Below are positions 33,016 to 41,590 of a DNA stretch of 64,000 nucleotides, piece after piece. Below the pieces are notes generated by a model. That model saw only the letters and a list, made by a program, of their open reading frames with translations, made no database searches and was not told where the DNA came from. The DNA is from Bacillota bacterium (GTDB taxonomy: Bacteria; Bacillota; Sulfobacillia; DUMF01). Location of the stretch: contig DUMF01000028.1 of assembly GCA_012840015.1 (NCBI GenBank), forward strand, positions 62,001-126,000, given 5' to 3'. Made by a program: the position numbers and the translations under genes. How positions within the stretch are numbered: the stretch's first letter is position 1; every line of letters starts with the position of its first letter.

Positions 33016-35685
33016 GTGCGAGGTAAAACGGGCTTTCGGGACATTCCCACAAACGAACTGTTCAAGCAGCTCAAGACTGATCCCGCTAACGGGCTGTCAG
33101 AGAAAGAAGCCATGCGCCGTCTAGAACGATACGGCCCAAACGTAATTCGCACGGCTGGGCGTCCTTCTCCCCTGGCGATGTTCCTCCGGCAGTTCATGGA
33201 TTTCAGTGTGCTCACGCTGCTGGCCGCTGCTCTAATCTCTCTTTCTCTGGGCGAACTGGCTGATGCCATCACCATCATAGCAATCGTTGTCATAAACGCG
33301 GTGTTGGGCTTCCTCCAGGAATTCAAAGCAGAAAAGGCCGTGGAAGCCCTCAGCCAATTGACGTGCCCGAAAGCGAGGGTTTATCGAGAGGGCAACCTCC
33401 TGACCGTGGATGCAGACATGCTCGTACCGGGGGACATAGTGCGGGTTGAAGTGGGCGACATCGTCCCGGCCGACTGCCGCGTATTCAAATCGTATAACCT
33501 GGCGGTCGAGGAATCATGCCTGACGGGAGAAACTCTCCCCAACAACAAAATGGCCATGCCCGGTAAGGACGCGCTCTTCATGGGGACCACCGTTGTCAGA
33601 GGCAGTGGTCTGGCCATCGTAGTGACTACAGGCTCTTCCACGGAAATCGGCAAGGTGGCGCAGCTCATCGCAGAAAGCGGGGAGGTCGCCACCCCATTGC
33701 AGGTGCGACTGGAAAAACTGAGCAAGATGCTCGTGGCTGTCTGTCTGACCCTGTGCCTAGTACTGGTTTTGCTGGGATTACGAACCGGTGAAACACCCTA
33801 CAGGATTTTTCTGGCAGGAGTGAGTCTGGCAGTGGCAGCCATTCCCGAAGGGCTTCCTGCTGTGGTTACGGTGGCGCTGACGCTTGGGGTTCAACGAATG
33901 GCAGGGCGCAATGCCATCGTTCGCAAGTTACCGGCGGTAGAAACGCTCGGCTGTACCACAGTAATATGCTCAGACAAGACCGGGACTCTGACGCAAAACC
34001 AGATGACGGTGAAACAGATCGTAACGGCTACAGGCAGTTTCTCCGTTTCGGGCGACGGTCTCCAGCTAGAAGGCGAGTTCATCGACGAAGCAAGTGGGAA
34101 TAGAGTAGACCCCGGAAACCACCCGGAGCTGCGCCTGGCTCTACTCAGTGGACTCCACTGCAATAATTCTTCTTTGAAACTCGGGAAAAACACGATGCCG
34201 TCCGGCGATCCCACCGAAGTAGCATTGTTAGTGGCTGCCGCCAAGGCGGAGATGTGGAAGCCCGATTTTCGGGCGGAAGACAGCCGTACCTTCGAATTCC
34301 CGTTCGAGCCAGAAAGAAGGATGATGTCCGTCGTGACGAGGATCAATGGCCAATACGTAGTCTTTGCGAAAGGAGCAGCCGACACGATTCTCAGGCGTTC
34401 TACGACCGAGTTGGTCTCGGGTTCCAGCCGACCGCTCACGCAGTCTCGCATGCAATGGTGGTTAGGCCACCAAGAACTCATGGTCGGGAAAGCTATGAGG
34501 GTGCTTGCCCTAGCGTACAAGGTCGTAAATACTCCCGAGCCTGACCAAACAACGGCAGAAACGTCTCTCACTTTGATCGGCTTGGCCGGGATCATGGATC
34601 CCCCAAGAGAGGAGGCAAGAGAATCCATACAGACCTGCAAAGCGGCCGGTATCACCACCTTGATGTTGACAGGAGATCACCCTCTTACTGCTGTCGGAAT
34701 CGCTAGAGCGGTTGGGCTATGTGGAGAAAATGATAGGGTAATCACGGGCGAGGAACTCGATGGGATGAGCCCGAATGAACTAGAGAAGTGCTTGAAAGTA
34801 GCCAGGGTCTTTGCTAGAGTCACGCCAGCTCACAAGTTGAGGATTGTTAAGGCGTTGAAGCGGATGAAGCACGTAGTGGCGATGACGGGGGACGGCGTAA
34901 ACGATGCCCCGGCGATTAACGAAGCTGATATCGGCATCGCAATGGGCCTCAGCGGGACCGAAGTGGCTAGGGAGGCATCACACATGGTGCTTGCCGACGA
35001 CAACTTCGCGACCATCGTTGCCGCCGTGGCGGAAGGCCGGACGATATATGACAACATAAAGAAATTCGTCAAGTACCTGGTATCGTGCAATGTGGGAGAA
35101 GTGCTGACCATGTTCGTGGCGGTGCTTGCACGATTTCCCCTCCCACTCCTTCCGATACAGGTACTGTGGGTTAACCTTGTGACCGACGGCTTACCCGCGA
35201 TGGCGCTCGGCGTAGACCCACCTTCTGAAGGCATTATGAACCGCCCGCCTCGTGGAAGGGTGGAACCCATCATCGCTCCAGGTGAATCCTTTCAGATCTT
35301 AGGGCGAGGGTTACTCATAAGTCTGGCCACTCTGTTGATGTTCCTGTATGGCTTGCAATCCGGAAGTCTGGCTGTAGCACGCACCATGGCCTTTTCGACC
35401 CTTGTATTCAGCCAGCTCGTTTACTCATTTGAATGTCGCGCAGAAGGGCCGGATTTCGTTCGGGAGGGGTTGGTCCGGAACCCGCTCCTGGCCCTGGCAG
35501 TGCTCACTTCGATTGTAACCACTGCATTGGTGGTATATAATCCCTCTCTGAACAAGTTGTTTTCCACCGTTCCTTTGAGTCCGAAAGAGTTGACATGGGT
35601 GGTTCTTGCCTCTTCTCCGACTCTAATTCGCTCGGTATTGAACAGGTTATCTACGAGATTACGACTTGAGGAGGAACGCGCTTGA
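33016..35685 (+). CDS. yloB: P-type Ca2+-transporting ATPase (IIA type)
   Basis: Pumps calcium out of the cell or into the forespore at ATP cost. The 889-residue protein has the cation ATPase N-terminal domain and the actuator motif SCLTGETLP. Ion-binding M4 reads AIPEGLPAVV, and the phosphorylation site is SDKTGTLTQNQM. KGAA in the nucleotide domain, MLTGDHPLTA, TGDGVNDAPA and about ten membrane segments complete it. GTG follows ACGGAGGGAAGCCGC. The Bacillus yloB counterpart sits beside rqcH and yloC, as here, supporting orthology. It overlaps dapF by four bases. Confidence 0.93.
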   Translation: MRGKTGFRDIPTNELFKQLKTDPANGLSEKEAMRRLERYGPNVIRTAGRPSPLAMFLRQFMDFSVLTLLAAALISLSLGELADAITIIAIVVINAVLGFLQEFKAEKAVEALSQLTCPKARVYREGNLLTVDADMLVPGDIVRVEVGDIVPADCRVFKSYNLAVEESCLTGETLPNNKMAMPGKDALFMGTTVVRGSGLAIVVTTGSSTEIGKVAQLIAESGEVATPLQVRLEKLSKMLVAVCLTLCLVLVLLGLRTGETPYRIFLAGVSLAVAAIPEGLPAVVTVALTLGVQRMAGRNAIVRKLPAVETLGCTTVICSDKTGTLTQNQMTVKQIVTATGSFSVSGDGLQLEGEFIDEASGNRVDPGNHPELRLALLSGLHCNNSSLKLGKNTMPSGDPTEVALLVAAAKAEMWKPDFRAEDSRTFEFPFEPERRMMSVVTRINGQYVVFAKGAADTILRRSTTELVSGSSRPLTQSRMQWWLGHQELMVGKAMRVLALAYKVVNTPEPDQTTAETSLTLIGLAGIMDPPREEARESIQTCKAAGITTLMLTGDHPLTAVGIARAVGLCGENDRVITGEELDGMSPNELEKCLKVARVFARVTPAHKLRIVKALKRMKHVVAMTGDGVNDAPAINEADIGIAMGLSGTEVAREASHMVLADDNFATIVAAVAEGRTIYDNIKKFVKYLVSCNVGEVLTMFVAVLARFPLPLLPIQVLWVNLVTDGLPAMALGVDPPSEGIMNRPPRGRVEPIIAPGESFQILGRGLLISLATLLMFLYGLQSGSLAVARTMAFSTLVFSQLVYSFECRAEGPDFVREGLVRNPLLALAVLTSIVTTALVVYNPSLNKLFSTVPLSPKELTWVVLASSPTLIRSVLNRLSTRLRLEEERA

Positions 35686-36506
35686 GATTTACGAAGATGC
35701 ACGGCTGCGGAAACGACTATATATTCGTAGACCTCGTTTCCGAGCCACAGGAACTCGCCTGGCCCAGAGTAGCTCGAGTATTGAGTGACAGGCATTTCGG
35801 CATCGGAAGCGATGGGCTTATCCTCATCAAACCTTCGGCGACGGCTGACTTCAGTATGGTGATGTTCAACGCGGACGGATCTGAGGGCGAGATGTGCGGC
35901 AATGGCATGCGCTGCTTGGCGAAATACGTATACGAGCACGGCCTCACTCGAAAGCACGTCTTCGCTGTTGAAACCAAAGCGGGCCTGATTAAGCCAAAGT
36001 TATTTGTGGAAGACGGTCAAGTAAAGCTCGTCGAGTTGGACATGGGTAAACCCACCGTCGGAGAGGAATCCACCCTCAACGTGAAGGGAATGACGCTGAC
36101 TTATATCCCCGTATCCACCGGCAACCCCCACTGCGTCATATTCGGTTTCAATCCGGACGAAGTAGACCTCACCGTTCTCGGGCCTGCCATATCCTCGTCG
36201 CCGGCCTTCCCAAAAGGAGTGAACGTCGAGTTCGCTCAGCAGCTCGAACCTGGAAGAATAGCCGTTAGAGTATGGGAGCGTGGTAGTGGCGAGACCCTTG
36301 CCTGTGGAACGGGTGCCTGTGCAGTGGGCGTTGCCGCAATGGCAAAACACAAGTGCGGAAACGAGGTGACAATAAGCCTCAAAGGTGGTAATCTTTCGGT
36401 AAAGCTGAGGGAAGATGGCCATGTCCTACTCAGGGGCCCAGCTGTAGAAGTTTTCAGCGGGCAAATTTCGGCCGAGCTTTGGAGGGAAATCAATGAAAGT
36501 AGCTGA
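35682..36506 (+). CDS. dapF: Diaminopimelate epimerase
   Basis: Turns LL- into meso-diaminopimelate for peptidoglycan and lysine. The 274 residues show the two catalytic cysteines in GEMCGNGMRC and GTGACAVG, with KMHGCGNDYIF at the N-terminus. TTG at 35682 overlaps the ATPase stop (TTGA) and has GAGGAGG upstream. Together with dapL directly downstream it covers the last two steps from tetrahydrodipicolinate. Confidence 0.95.
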   Translation: MRFTKMHGCGNDYIFVDLVSEPQELAWPRVARVLSDRHFGIGSDGLILIKPSATADFSMVMFNADGSEGEMCGNGMRCLAKYVYEHGLTRKHVFAVETKAGLIKPKLFVEDGQVKLVELDMGKPTVGEESTLNVKGMTLTYIPVSTGNPHCVIFGFNPDEVDLTVLGPAISSSPAFPKGVNVEFAQQLEPGRIAVRVWERGSGETLACGTGACAVGVAAMAKHKCGNEVTISLKGGNLSVKLREDGHVLLRGPAVEVFSGQISAELWREINESS

Positions 36507-37653
36507 ACGGTTACGCTCGATACCCCCCTACGTTTTCGCTCAAATAGATAAGGTCAAGGAGGAGCTGCTCAAACAAGGCAAAGACCTGGTTGATCTCGGA
36601 ATCGGCGATCCAGATCAACCCACACCCGCTAACGTCATTGATAGCATGATAGAAGCGGTTAAGAATCCGGCGACGCACCGCTACCCGCCATACGAAGGAG
36701 ATAAATCCTTCCGGGAGGCGATGGCAGAAAGGTATGCTCAAAGATTCGGTGTGCAGCTGGACCCCCAACGCGAAGTCATGACCCTCATAGGTTCCAAAGA
36801 GGGCATATCTCACCTAATTTGGGCCTTCGTCGGTCCTGGCGACGTAGCGCTCGTTCCAGACCCAGCCTATCCCGTGTACTATATTCAAACCCTGCTCGCT
36901 GGTGGCGAGCCATACCCTATGCCTCTCAAAGAGGAAAACGGTTTCGTGCCCGACTTGGAGTCCATACCTAAGAGCGTAGTGGAAAAGGCAAAGATCATGT
37001 TCGTCAACTACCCCAATAACCCCACAGCCGCAGTAACCGACCTGGCCTTCTTTGAAAAAGCTGTGGCCTTCGCAAAAAAGAATGACATTGTGTTGGTGCA
37101 CGACGCCGCCTATGTGGAAATGACCTACGATGGTTACGTGGCTCCTAGCATCCTACAGGTACCAGGGGCAAAAGAAGTTGCAGTGGAATGCTATTCTCTT
37201 TCGAAACCTTTTAACATGACGGGTTGGCGAATTGGTGCTGCTGTCGGCAACAGCGATATTCTGTATAAGGGGCTCGGGATCGTTAAAACCAATACAGATT
37301 CGGGGCAATTCCGTGCGATACAGTGGGCTGGCGCTACTGCTCTACGCGATCATCCTGACAGCTTTATCGCCAAGATGAATGAGATCTACAAAGCGCGCCG
37401 CGACGTGATGGTAGAAGGGCTGAAGAAACTGGGCTTCCAGGTGAAAGCTCCTCTTGGTAGCTTTTACATTTGGTTGCGCGTACCCGAGGGGTTCAATTCA
37501 GCTTCTTTCACCAAACATCTGCTGGAGAAATGCCAGATAGTGGTCGTACCCGGGACCGCTTATGGCAAGTGTGGTGAAGGCTTCGTCAGAATCGCGCTCA
37601 CGGTCGACTGCGATAGGCTCGAGGAAGCCATCCGCAGGATGTCCGCCGTTTAA
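36493..37653 (+). CDS. dapL: LL-diaminopimelate aminotransferase
   Basis: A PLP enzyme that makes LL-diaminopimelate from tetrahydrodipicolinate in one step, bypassing acylated intermediates. The 386-residue class I aminotransferase has LGIGDPDQPTP, the VNYPNNPTAA binding block and the PLP lysine in CYSLSKPFNMTGWRIG. ATG has TTGGAGGGAAATCA and overlaps dapF by 14 bases. The pairing with dapF favours DapL over other aminotransferases of the family. Confidence 0.92.
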   Translation: MKVAERLRSIPPYVFAQIDKVKEELLKQGKDLVDLGIGDPDQPTPANVIDSMIEAVKNPATHRYPPYEGDKSFREAMAERYAQRFGVQLDPQREVMTLIGSKEGISHLIWAFVGPGDVALVPDPAYPVYYIQTLLAGGEPYPMPLKEENGFVPDLESIPKSVVEKAKIMFVNYPNNPTAAVTDLAFFEKAVAFAKKNDIVLVHDAAYVEMTYDGYVAPSILQVPGAKEVAVECYSLSKPFNMTGWRIGAAVGNSDILYKGLGIVKTNTDSGQFRAIQWAGATALRDHPDSFIAKMNEIYKARRDVMVEGLKKLGFQVKAPLGSFYIWLRVPEGFNSASFTKHLLEKCQIVVVPGTAYGKCGEGFVRIALTVDCDRLEEAIRRMSAV

Positions 37654-37683
37654 TGGAACGTCAGGTAAACGAAGGCACGGCAG

Positions 37684-38541
37684 TTACTCGAAAGACAACA
37701 TTTCATCGAGCAACTCTGTGCCTTCTTCCCCTTCTGAAAAAGCACCAGGGAAACTGGCCGCGAAGACTTTTAGGCTGTAATGCTTGAAGCATTCGACGGT
37801 CCCATCTTCAGCATTAACGATTTCCGGGACTGCCCCTGAACCTCGAAGATTCTCGACTTCCACGCAATGCCCGTGAGCTTGCAGCGTGCCGAAGCGCACA
37901 CCGTCATGAAGATCGGTGACCTCTGTGAATCCCCAGTGCCCGGTATCCATCTTCTTCACCTCAACTCCCAGCGCCATAGCGAGGAGAAGCATGCCAGAGC
38001 CCAGTCCGAGCAATGGCCGCTTACCCCTGAAAGCACGCGCTGCCTTCATGGGCTCGGTGAACTCGTCTAACCTCCACGGACCACCAGCAAACACTATTGC
38101 CTCTGGTCGCAGATCCTCCAACTCAGAGGCTTCGAATTTCGGCGGGACTACGGTGAGGGTGATGTCACGGCGTGACAATTCCCTCAGGAGGGTGCTTTTG
38201 ATGCCCAAATCATACAGCACGATGCGCGGCCCACCGCCATAGATCTTCCATGGCGAAGTGCACCATCCGTCGCCCGCGACTGCTGTTGGACTAAGCGCTC
38301 CCGAATCCAATCCAGCTACGGGTATGTTCCAAGCCGCAAGTTTCTCCTGCTTTTCTGCGTCGCAATTTACGTCGTCCATCACCAGGCCAGCCAACCAGGG
38401 CCTGCCGTACTCAGGTAGCTCGCACTCCAGAAAACTCTTCGGCGCTAAGACGACCCTGTCGCCCCACGAAGGATCACCCCAGATGTGGCAGAGCTTGAGC
38501 CCATCCGACACGCGTACAACTCTGCTTCTATCCACCACCAT
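37684..38541 (-). CDS. CarA-like protein with a dead amidotransferase site
   Basis: Looks like the small subunit of carbamoyl-phosphate synthase: the C-terminal half follows CarA block by block (LYDLGIKSTLLRELSRR, IVFAGGPW, ALGVEVKKM, NAEDGTVECFKHY). The glutaminase residues are gone. Where CarA has GICLGHQ this protein has GLGSGML (Gly181 for the nucleophile Cys). Where CarA has a YHPE block it has FPGA (Phe264 and Gly266 for His and Glu). The N-terminal half is divergent too. It is 285 residues against about 360. No carB lies in the window. It cannot act as a normal glutaminase; a binding or scaffold role is guesswork. Confidence 0.8.
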   Translation of the reverse strand: MVVDRSRVVRVSDGLKLCHIWGDPSWGDRVVLAPKSFLECELPEYGRPWLAGLVMDDVNCDAEKQEKLAAWNIPVAGLDSGALSPTAVAGDGWCTSPWKIYGGGPRIVLYDLGIKSTLLRELSRRDITLTVVPPKFEASELEDLRPEAIVFAGGPWRLDEFTEPMKAARAFRGKRPLLGLGSGMLLLAMALGVEVKKMDTGHWGFTEVTDLHDGVRFGTLQAHGHCVEVENLRGSGAVPEIVNAEDGTVECFKHYSLKVFAASFPGAFSEGEEGTELLDEMLSFE

Positions 38542-38573
38542 GAGATCACCACCCGGGCTTTATATTTATTCGC

Positions 38574-38582
38574 ATTATAGCA
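38574..38582 (-). promoter_or_regulatory. Extended -10 promoter of the CarA-like gene
   Basis: The minus strand reads ATGCTATAAT: a perfect TATAAT with an upstream TGC. No good -35 hexamer is seen. It lies about 30 bases before the gene. Confidence 0.45.
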
Positions 38583-38665
38583 TATTCATACGAAATTCGG
38601 TAAGTGATTTTGAAGGCTCTATCCTGGCAGCATCGCCATTCTGGTTAAGTTTGTATAATGGGACT

Positions 38666-38902
38666 ATGGCTCTACTTCGTTTCGAGAAGCTCACCCACAC
38701 GCTTGGGAACGGTGCCTTGCGTATGGTAGTCGCATTCGGCGAAATCCCCCAGGGGGCTCCTCGTGACAGGACGATCTGCCTCGGGAAAGACTACCCTCCT
38801 TCGCATTCGGGCATGGTCACACTCACCTTTGAACAGCCAGGCTTACCTCAAAAACCAGCCTTCTGGCCCTGCACCTTAGCCCTTTTGAATTTGGGGCGCT
38901 AA
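38666..38902 (+). CDS. Short orphan ORF, possibly leaderless
   Basis: A 78-codon frame starting MALLRFEKLTHTLGNGALRM. I recognise no family. A perfect TATAAT (38654-38659) lies six bases before the ATG, so transcription would begin at about the A of the ATG, the pattern of a leaderless message. No ribosome site exists. It is bounded downstream by a stretch without genes. Coding is possible but not proved by its composition. Confidence 0.35.
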   Translation: MALLRFEKLTHTLGNGALRMVVAFGEIPQGAPRDRTICLGKDYPPSHSGMVTLTFEQPGLPQKPAFWPCTLALLNLGR

Positions 38903-39691
38903 GGAAGTACAGCTAATCTCTGGTGGTAAAGCGATTGCGTCTCACTTCTGCGCTCCCTCTTGATCTCGTCTAAAGTGCTTATGGCAAACGAGCCTATCGC
39001 CGCTCCGGACGAACATCGCGGGAGGCCCTGCTCACCGTTCTGCAGCGAGGGCTCACCCCACAAGTGATAGAATCCTCGTACTGGTGCCGCGCCTGAAAGA
39101 GGGAGGTGTCTTTTACAACACGATCGAACTCTCTGTAAACCACGCGAGAATCGACGGCAAGCGAGCGTGAACAGCGGAGTCATCCCCATTTCCGATGCCA
39201 AATTGGCCCTCGGTGTCCTCCTGGTGTGCCTGGCATGTACGGTCTCAACGGTCTTAGAGCTCGGCCCACCCGTCCCTTGGCTGTCGCCACACTACGCACG
39301 CCCGTCCAGCTGACTTTCATCGGCTACGTGCTCCGTTACGTTTTCCGAGTAAACAGCATGACGGCCACAGCTGCCGTTGCTGCGGCTCGCCGGAAGGTAC
39401 TGCCTATCCCGGGTGTGCTTACAGTTGCGGTGATCATTTCTCCGTCGCCGTGGTACACTGCTGGCCACACCGACAACTCAATGATGACCGTGGGACCCCT
39501 CAGTCCACCCGGGATGACGACGGTTGGCACATACTGGGTGGAACAGAACCGCTACAGGCTGTGATGTACCAAATCGTGGTTTAACTCATGATATCGCTGC
39601 AGCTGCAATAGCCTGTCTTATGCGTCCTACTGACCTGCAGAGATATCTTCACCACAGAGGGTGCCATCAAAGCAGCGTTTCGGGGAAGCGT
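38903..39691. other. Stretch without a recognisable gene (789 bases)
   Basis: Only short, overlapping frames with no family motif occur, for example a 112-codon frame at 39226-39564 and one antisense to it. In Bacillus the pyr operon follows rluD at this place. The sequence may be a decayed remnant, but I cannot identify any gene in it. Confidence 0.5.
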
Positions 39692-40627
39692 CTAGGCGCC
39701 CGATCTGAGAAGTTCCAAGGCATGGGCCATATCTGGGGGAAGAGGTGCCTTAAACTCCACATATTGCCGCGTCACTGGATGGAGGAAGCCCAGAGTGTAA
39801 GCGTGAAGAGCCTGCCCCTTCAGGCCGAGCTCACGGCACACTGCGGCCGCCTTCTTGCTATAGACCGGGTCCCCGGCAACCGGGTGGCCGATATAACTCA
39901 TATGCACTCGAATCTGGTGGGTCCTACCGGTATCGAGCTTGAGCTCGACCAGCGCGTAATTGGCGAATTGCTCCAAAACCTTGTATCGGGTGACCGCCGG
40001 CTTGCCAGTTTCGGTAACCGTCATCTTCTTTCGATAGATCTTGTGCCTGCCGATTGGCGCATCTACTGTTCCCTCGGGGGGAGGGTTCCCAATCACAATT
40101 GCGAGGTATACCTTATTGACTCGTCTAGCTTTGATCTCAGCAGATAACCAACTCATGGCTGCTGCTGTCTTGGCCACTACCATCAAGCCAGTAGTATCCT
40201 TGTCAAGCCGGTGAACGATTCCTGGACGTAACACTCCGTTAATCGGTGATAAGTCACGCATGGTTGGTATTCTCGCGAGCAGGGCATTGACCAGAGTGCC
40301 AGTATAGTTTCCTGCGGCTGGGTGAACAACCATGCCTCGCGGCTTGTTAACCACGATGATCTGGTCGTCCTCGTATACGACAGGTATTTCTATTTCCTGG
40401 GGAATAAGCTCGGGCAGCTGGGGCTCCGGTATATCGACAGTTATGGCTTCACCGCCCTTCAATCGGTAAGCGCTCTTGGTGGAGCGCCCATCTACCGCTA
40501 CGGACCCCGCCTCCACCAGTTTCTGCGCCCACGAACGGCTCAGGCCCAACTCTGGCCGGGTTGCCAGCCAGACGTCCAGTCGTTTCCCTTTGGCGTCCTC
40601 TGGAACGTGAACGATATGGTGTTTCAC
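39692..40627 (-). CDS. rluD: RluD-type 23S rRNA pseudouridine synthase
   Basis: Makes pseudouridine in 23S rRNA. An N-terminal S4 domain (LDVWLATRPELGLSRSWAQK) precedes the catalytic domain with HRLDKDTTGL (nucleophile Asp) and KLDTGRTHQIRVH. The frame is open upstream, but GTG at 40627 overlaps the lspA stop as GTGA and gives the normal 311-residue length. The lspA-rluD order is conserved in Firmicutes. Confidence 0.94.
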   Translation of the reverse strand: MKHHIVHVPEDAKGKRLDVWLATRPELGLSRSWAQKLVEAGSVAVDGRSTKSAYRLKGGEAITVDIPEPQLPELIPQEIEIPVVYEDDQIIVVNKPRGMVVHPAAGNYTGTLVNALLARIPTMRDLSPINGVLRPGIVHRLDKDTTGLMVVAKTAAAMSWLSAEIKARRVNKVYLAIVIGNPPPEGTVDAPIGRHKIYRKKMTVTETGKPAVTRYKVLEQFANYALVELKLDTGRTHQIRVHMSYIGHPVAGDPVYSKKAAAVCRELGLKGQALHAYTLGFLHPVTRQYVEFKAPLPPDMAHALELLRSGA

Positions 40628-41061
40628 GCACGTTCCGCCTTCCTGTATACCTCGATGGCAAATAAGAGGACCCCACACACTATCGCGGCATCGGCGACGT
40701 TGAAAACCGCTGGCCACACCCTGATGTCAATGAAGTCCACTACTCCTCCAAACGTCAGGCGGTCGTAAAGGTTTCCAAAAGCCCCTCCGAGTACCAGCCC
40801 AAGTGCTGCGTTCAACTCTTTCCCGGCGCTGCCGAGCCTCGACTTGATCCCAAATATGATCAGTATGACTACCAGTGCTACCACTGTGAAAACGCCCGTC
40901 TTTCCAGGCATTATCCCGAACGCAGCTCCGCGGTTGAACACTCGAGTGATATATATGAGTCCTCGCACCAACTCTATGGATTGGCCTAGGCTCATGTTGC
41001 GTACTACTGCTAGTTTACACAATCTGTCCAGTATAGCGATCCCGATTGCCACCCCGAACAT
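40624..41061 (-). CDS. lspA: Lipoprotein signal peptidase
   Basis: An aspartic membrane peptidase that cuts the signal peptide of prolipoproteins such as GerM downstream. Four membrane segments are visible. Catalytic aspartates lie in NLYDRLTFGGVVDFIDI and NVADAAI. The frame opens 55 codons earlier, but ATG at 41061 after AGGGGTGACCTT gives the usual 145 residues. Other family motifs, such as the helix with NRGAAFG, are intact. Confidence 0.93.
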   Translation of the reverse strand: MFGVAIGIAILDRLCKLAVVRNMSLGQSIELVRGLIYITRVFNRGAAFGIMPGKTGVFTVVALVVILIIFGIKSRLGSAGKELNAALGLVLGGAFGNLYDRLTFGGVVDFIDIRVWPAVFNVADAAIVCGVLLFAIEVYRKAERA

Positions 41062-41125
41062 AAGGTCACCCCTGGCTGCTGAGATTTTAGCATGCATCCC
41101 AGTCCCCAGCAACCAGAGGTGAGTA

Positions 41126-41449
41126 CTATTCAGACCTGGACGGTTGGCGAATGCCTCGCGGCACTCCCATGGCAATGTCACGGCAAATCTCCGGTACATG
41201 TTCGGGAAGGACCGGTTCAGAAGCACCCGCTATGCATTTGAAAGCTCTCAACGCAGCGTATGTGTTGGTCCCGAATTCGCCCGCTACCACAACATCTTCG
41301 TCGACTAGTTCGCTTCTCCGCCACAGCCGTGAGTCCGCCACTATATAGTAGTAGTCTCTTCCTATGGCCGATTTCTCACGATAAAGAAAGTAAGTTAACT
41401 CATACCGGCCTTGATCGCTTATCGCGGTCCTATTGACCCGCTTGATCAG
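41126..41449 (-). CDS. Small protein of unknown function (possibly DUF6514-like), CTG start
   Basis: The first canonical start (GTG, 41341) would leave 71 codons. The frame above it is open and protein-like (RYELTYFLYREKSAIGRDYY), back to a CTG at 41449 preceded by GGGGAGGGG, giving 107 residues. The end reads FKCIAGASEPVLPEHVPEIC. The layout, a beta-rich front and a helix ending in LP.H..E, recalls small DUF6514 proteins of clostridia, but I am not certain. It lies between lspA and the PyrK-like gene on the same strand. No function can be given. Confidence 0.5.
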   Translation of the reverse strand: MIKRVNRTAISDQGRYELTYFLYREKSAIGRDYYYIVADSRLWRRSELVDEDVVVAGEFGTNTYAALRAFKCIAGASEPVLPEHVPEICRDIAMGVPRGIRQPSRSE

Positions 41450-41590
41450 TTCTGCCCCAATCCCCTCCCCTTGGGGGCCGGCCCTGGTTTCTTGGTACGA
41501 ATACTTTATTCGACAAACCCGGCTGGTTTCCTGCCTTTACCATTCGCCAGTTTTCGACAGCTGCTGCTGCAAGGCAATACAGGAGACATG

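Noticed and set aside
39226-39564. 112-codon plus-strand frame in the stretch after rluD
   Set aside because: Pro/Arg-rich with no motif, no ribosome site and an equally open antisense frame. Not supported as a gene.
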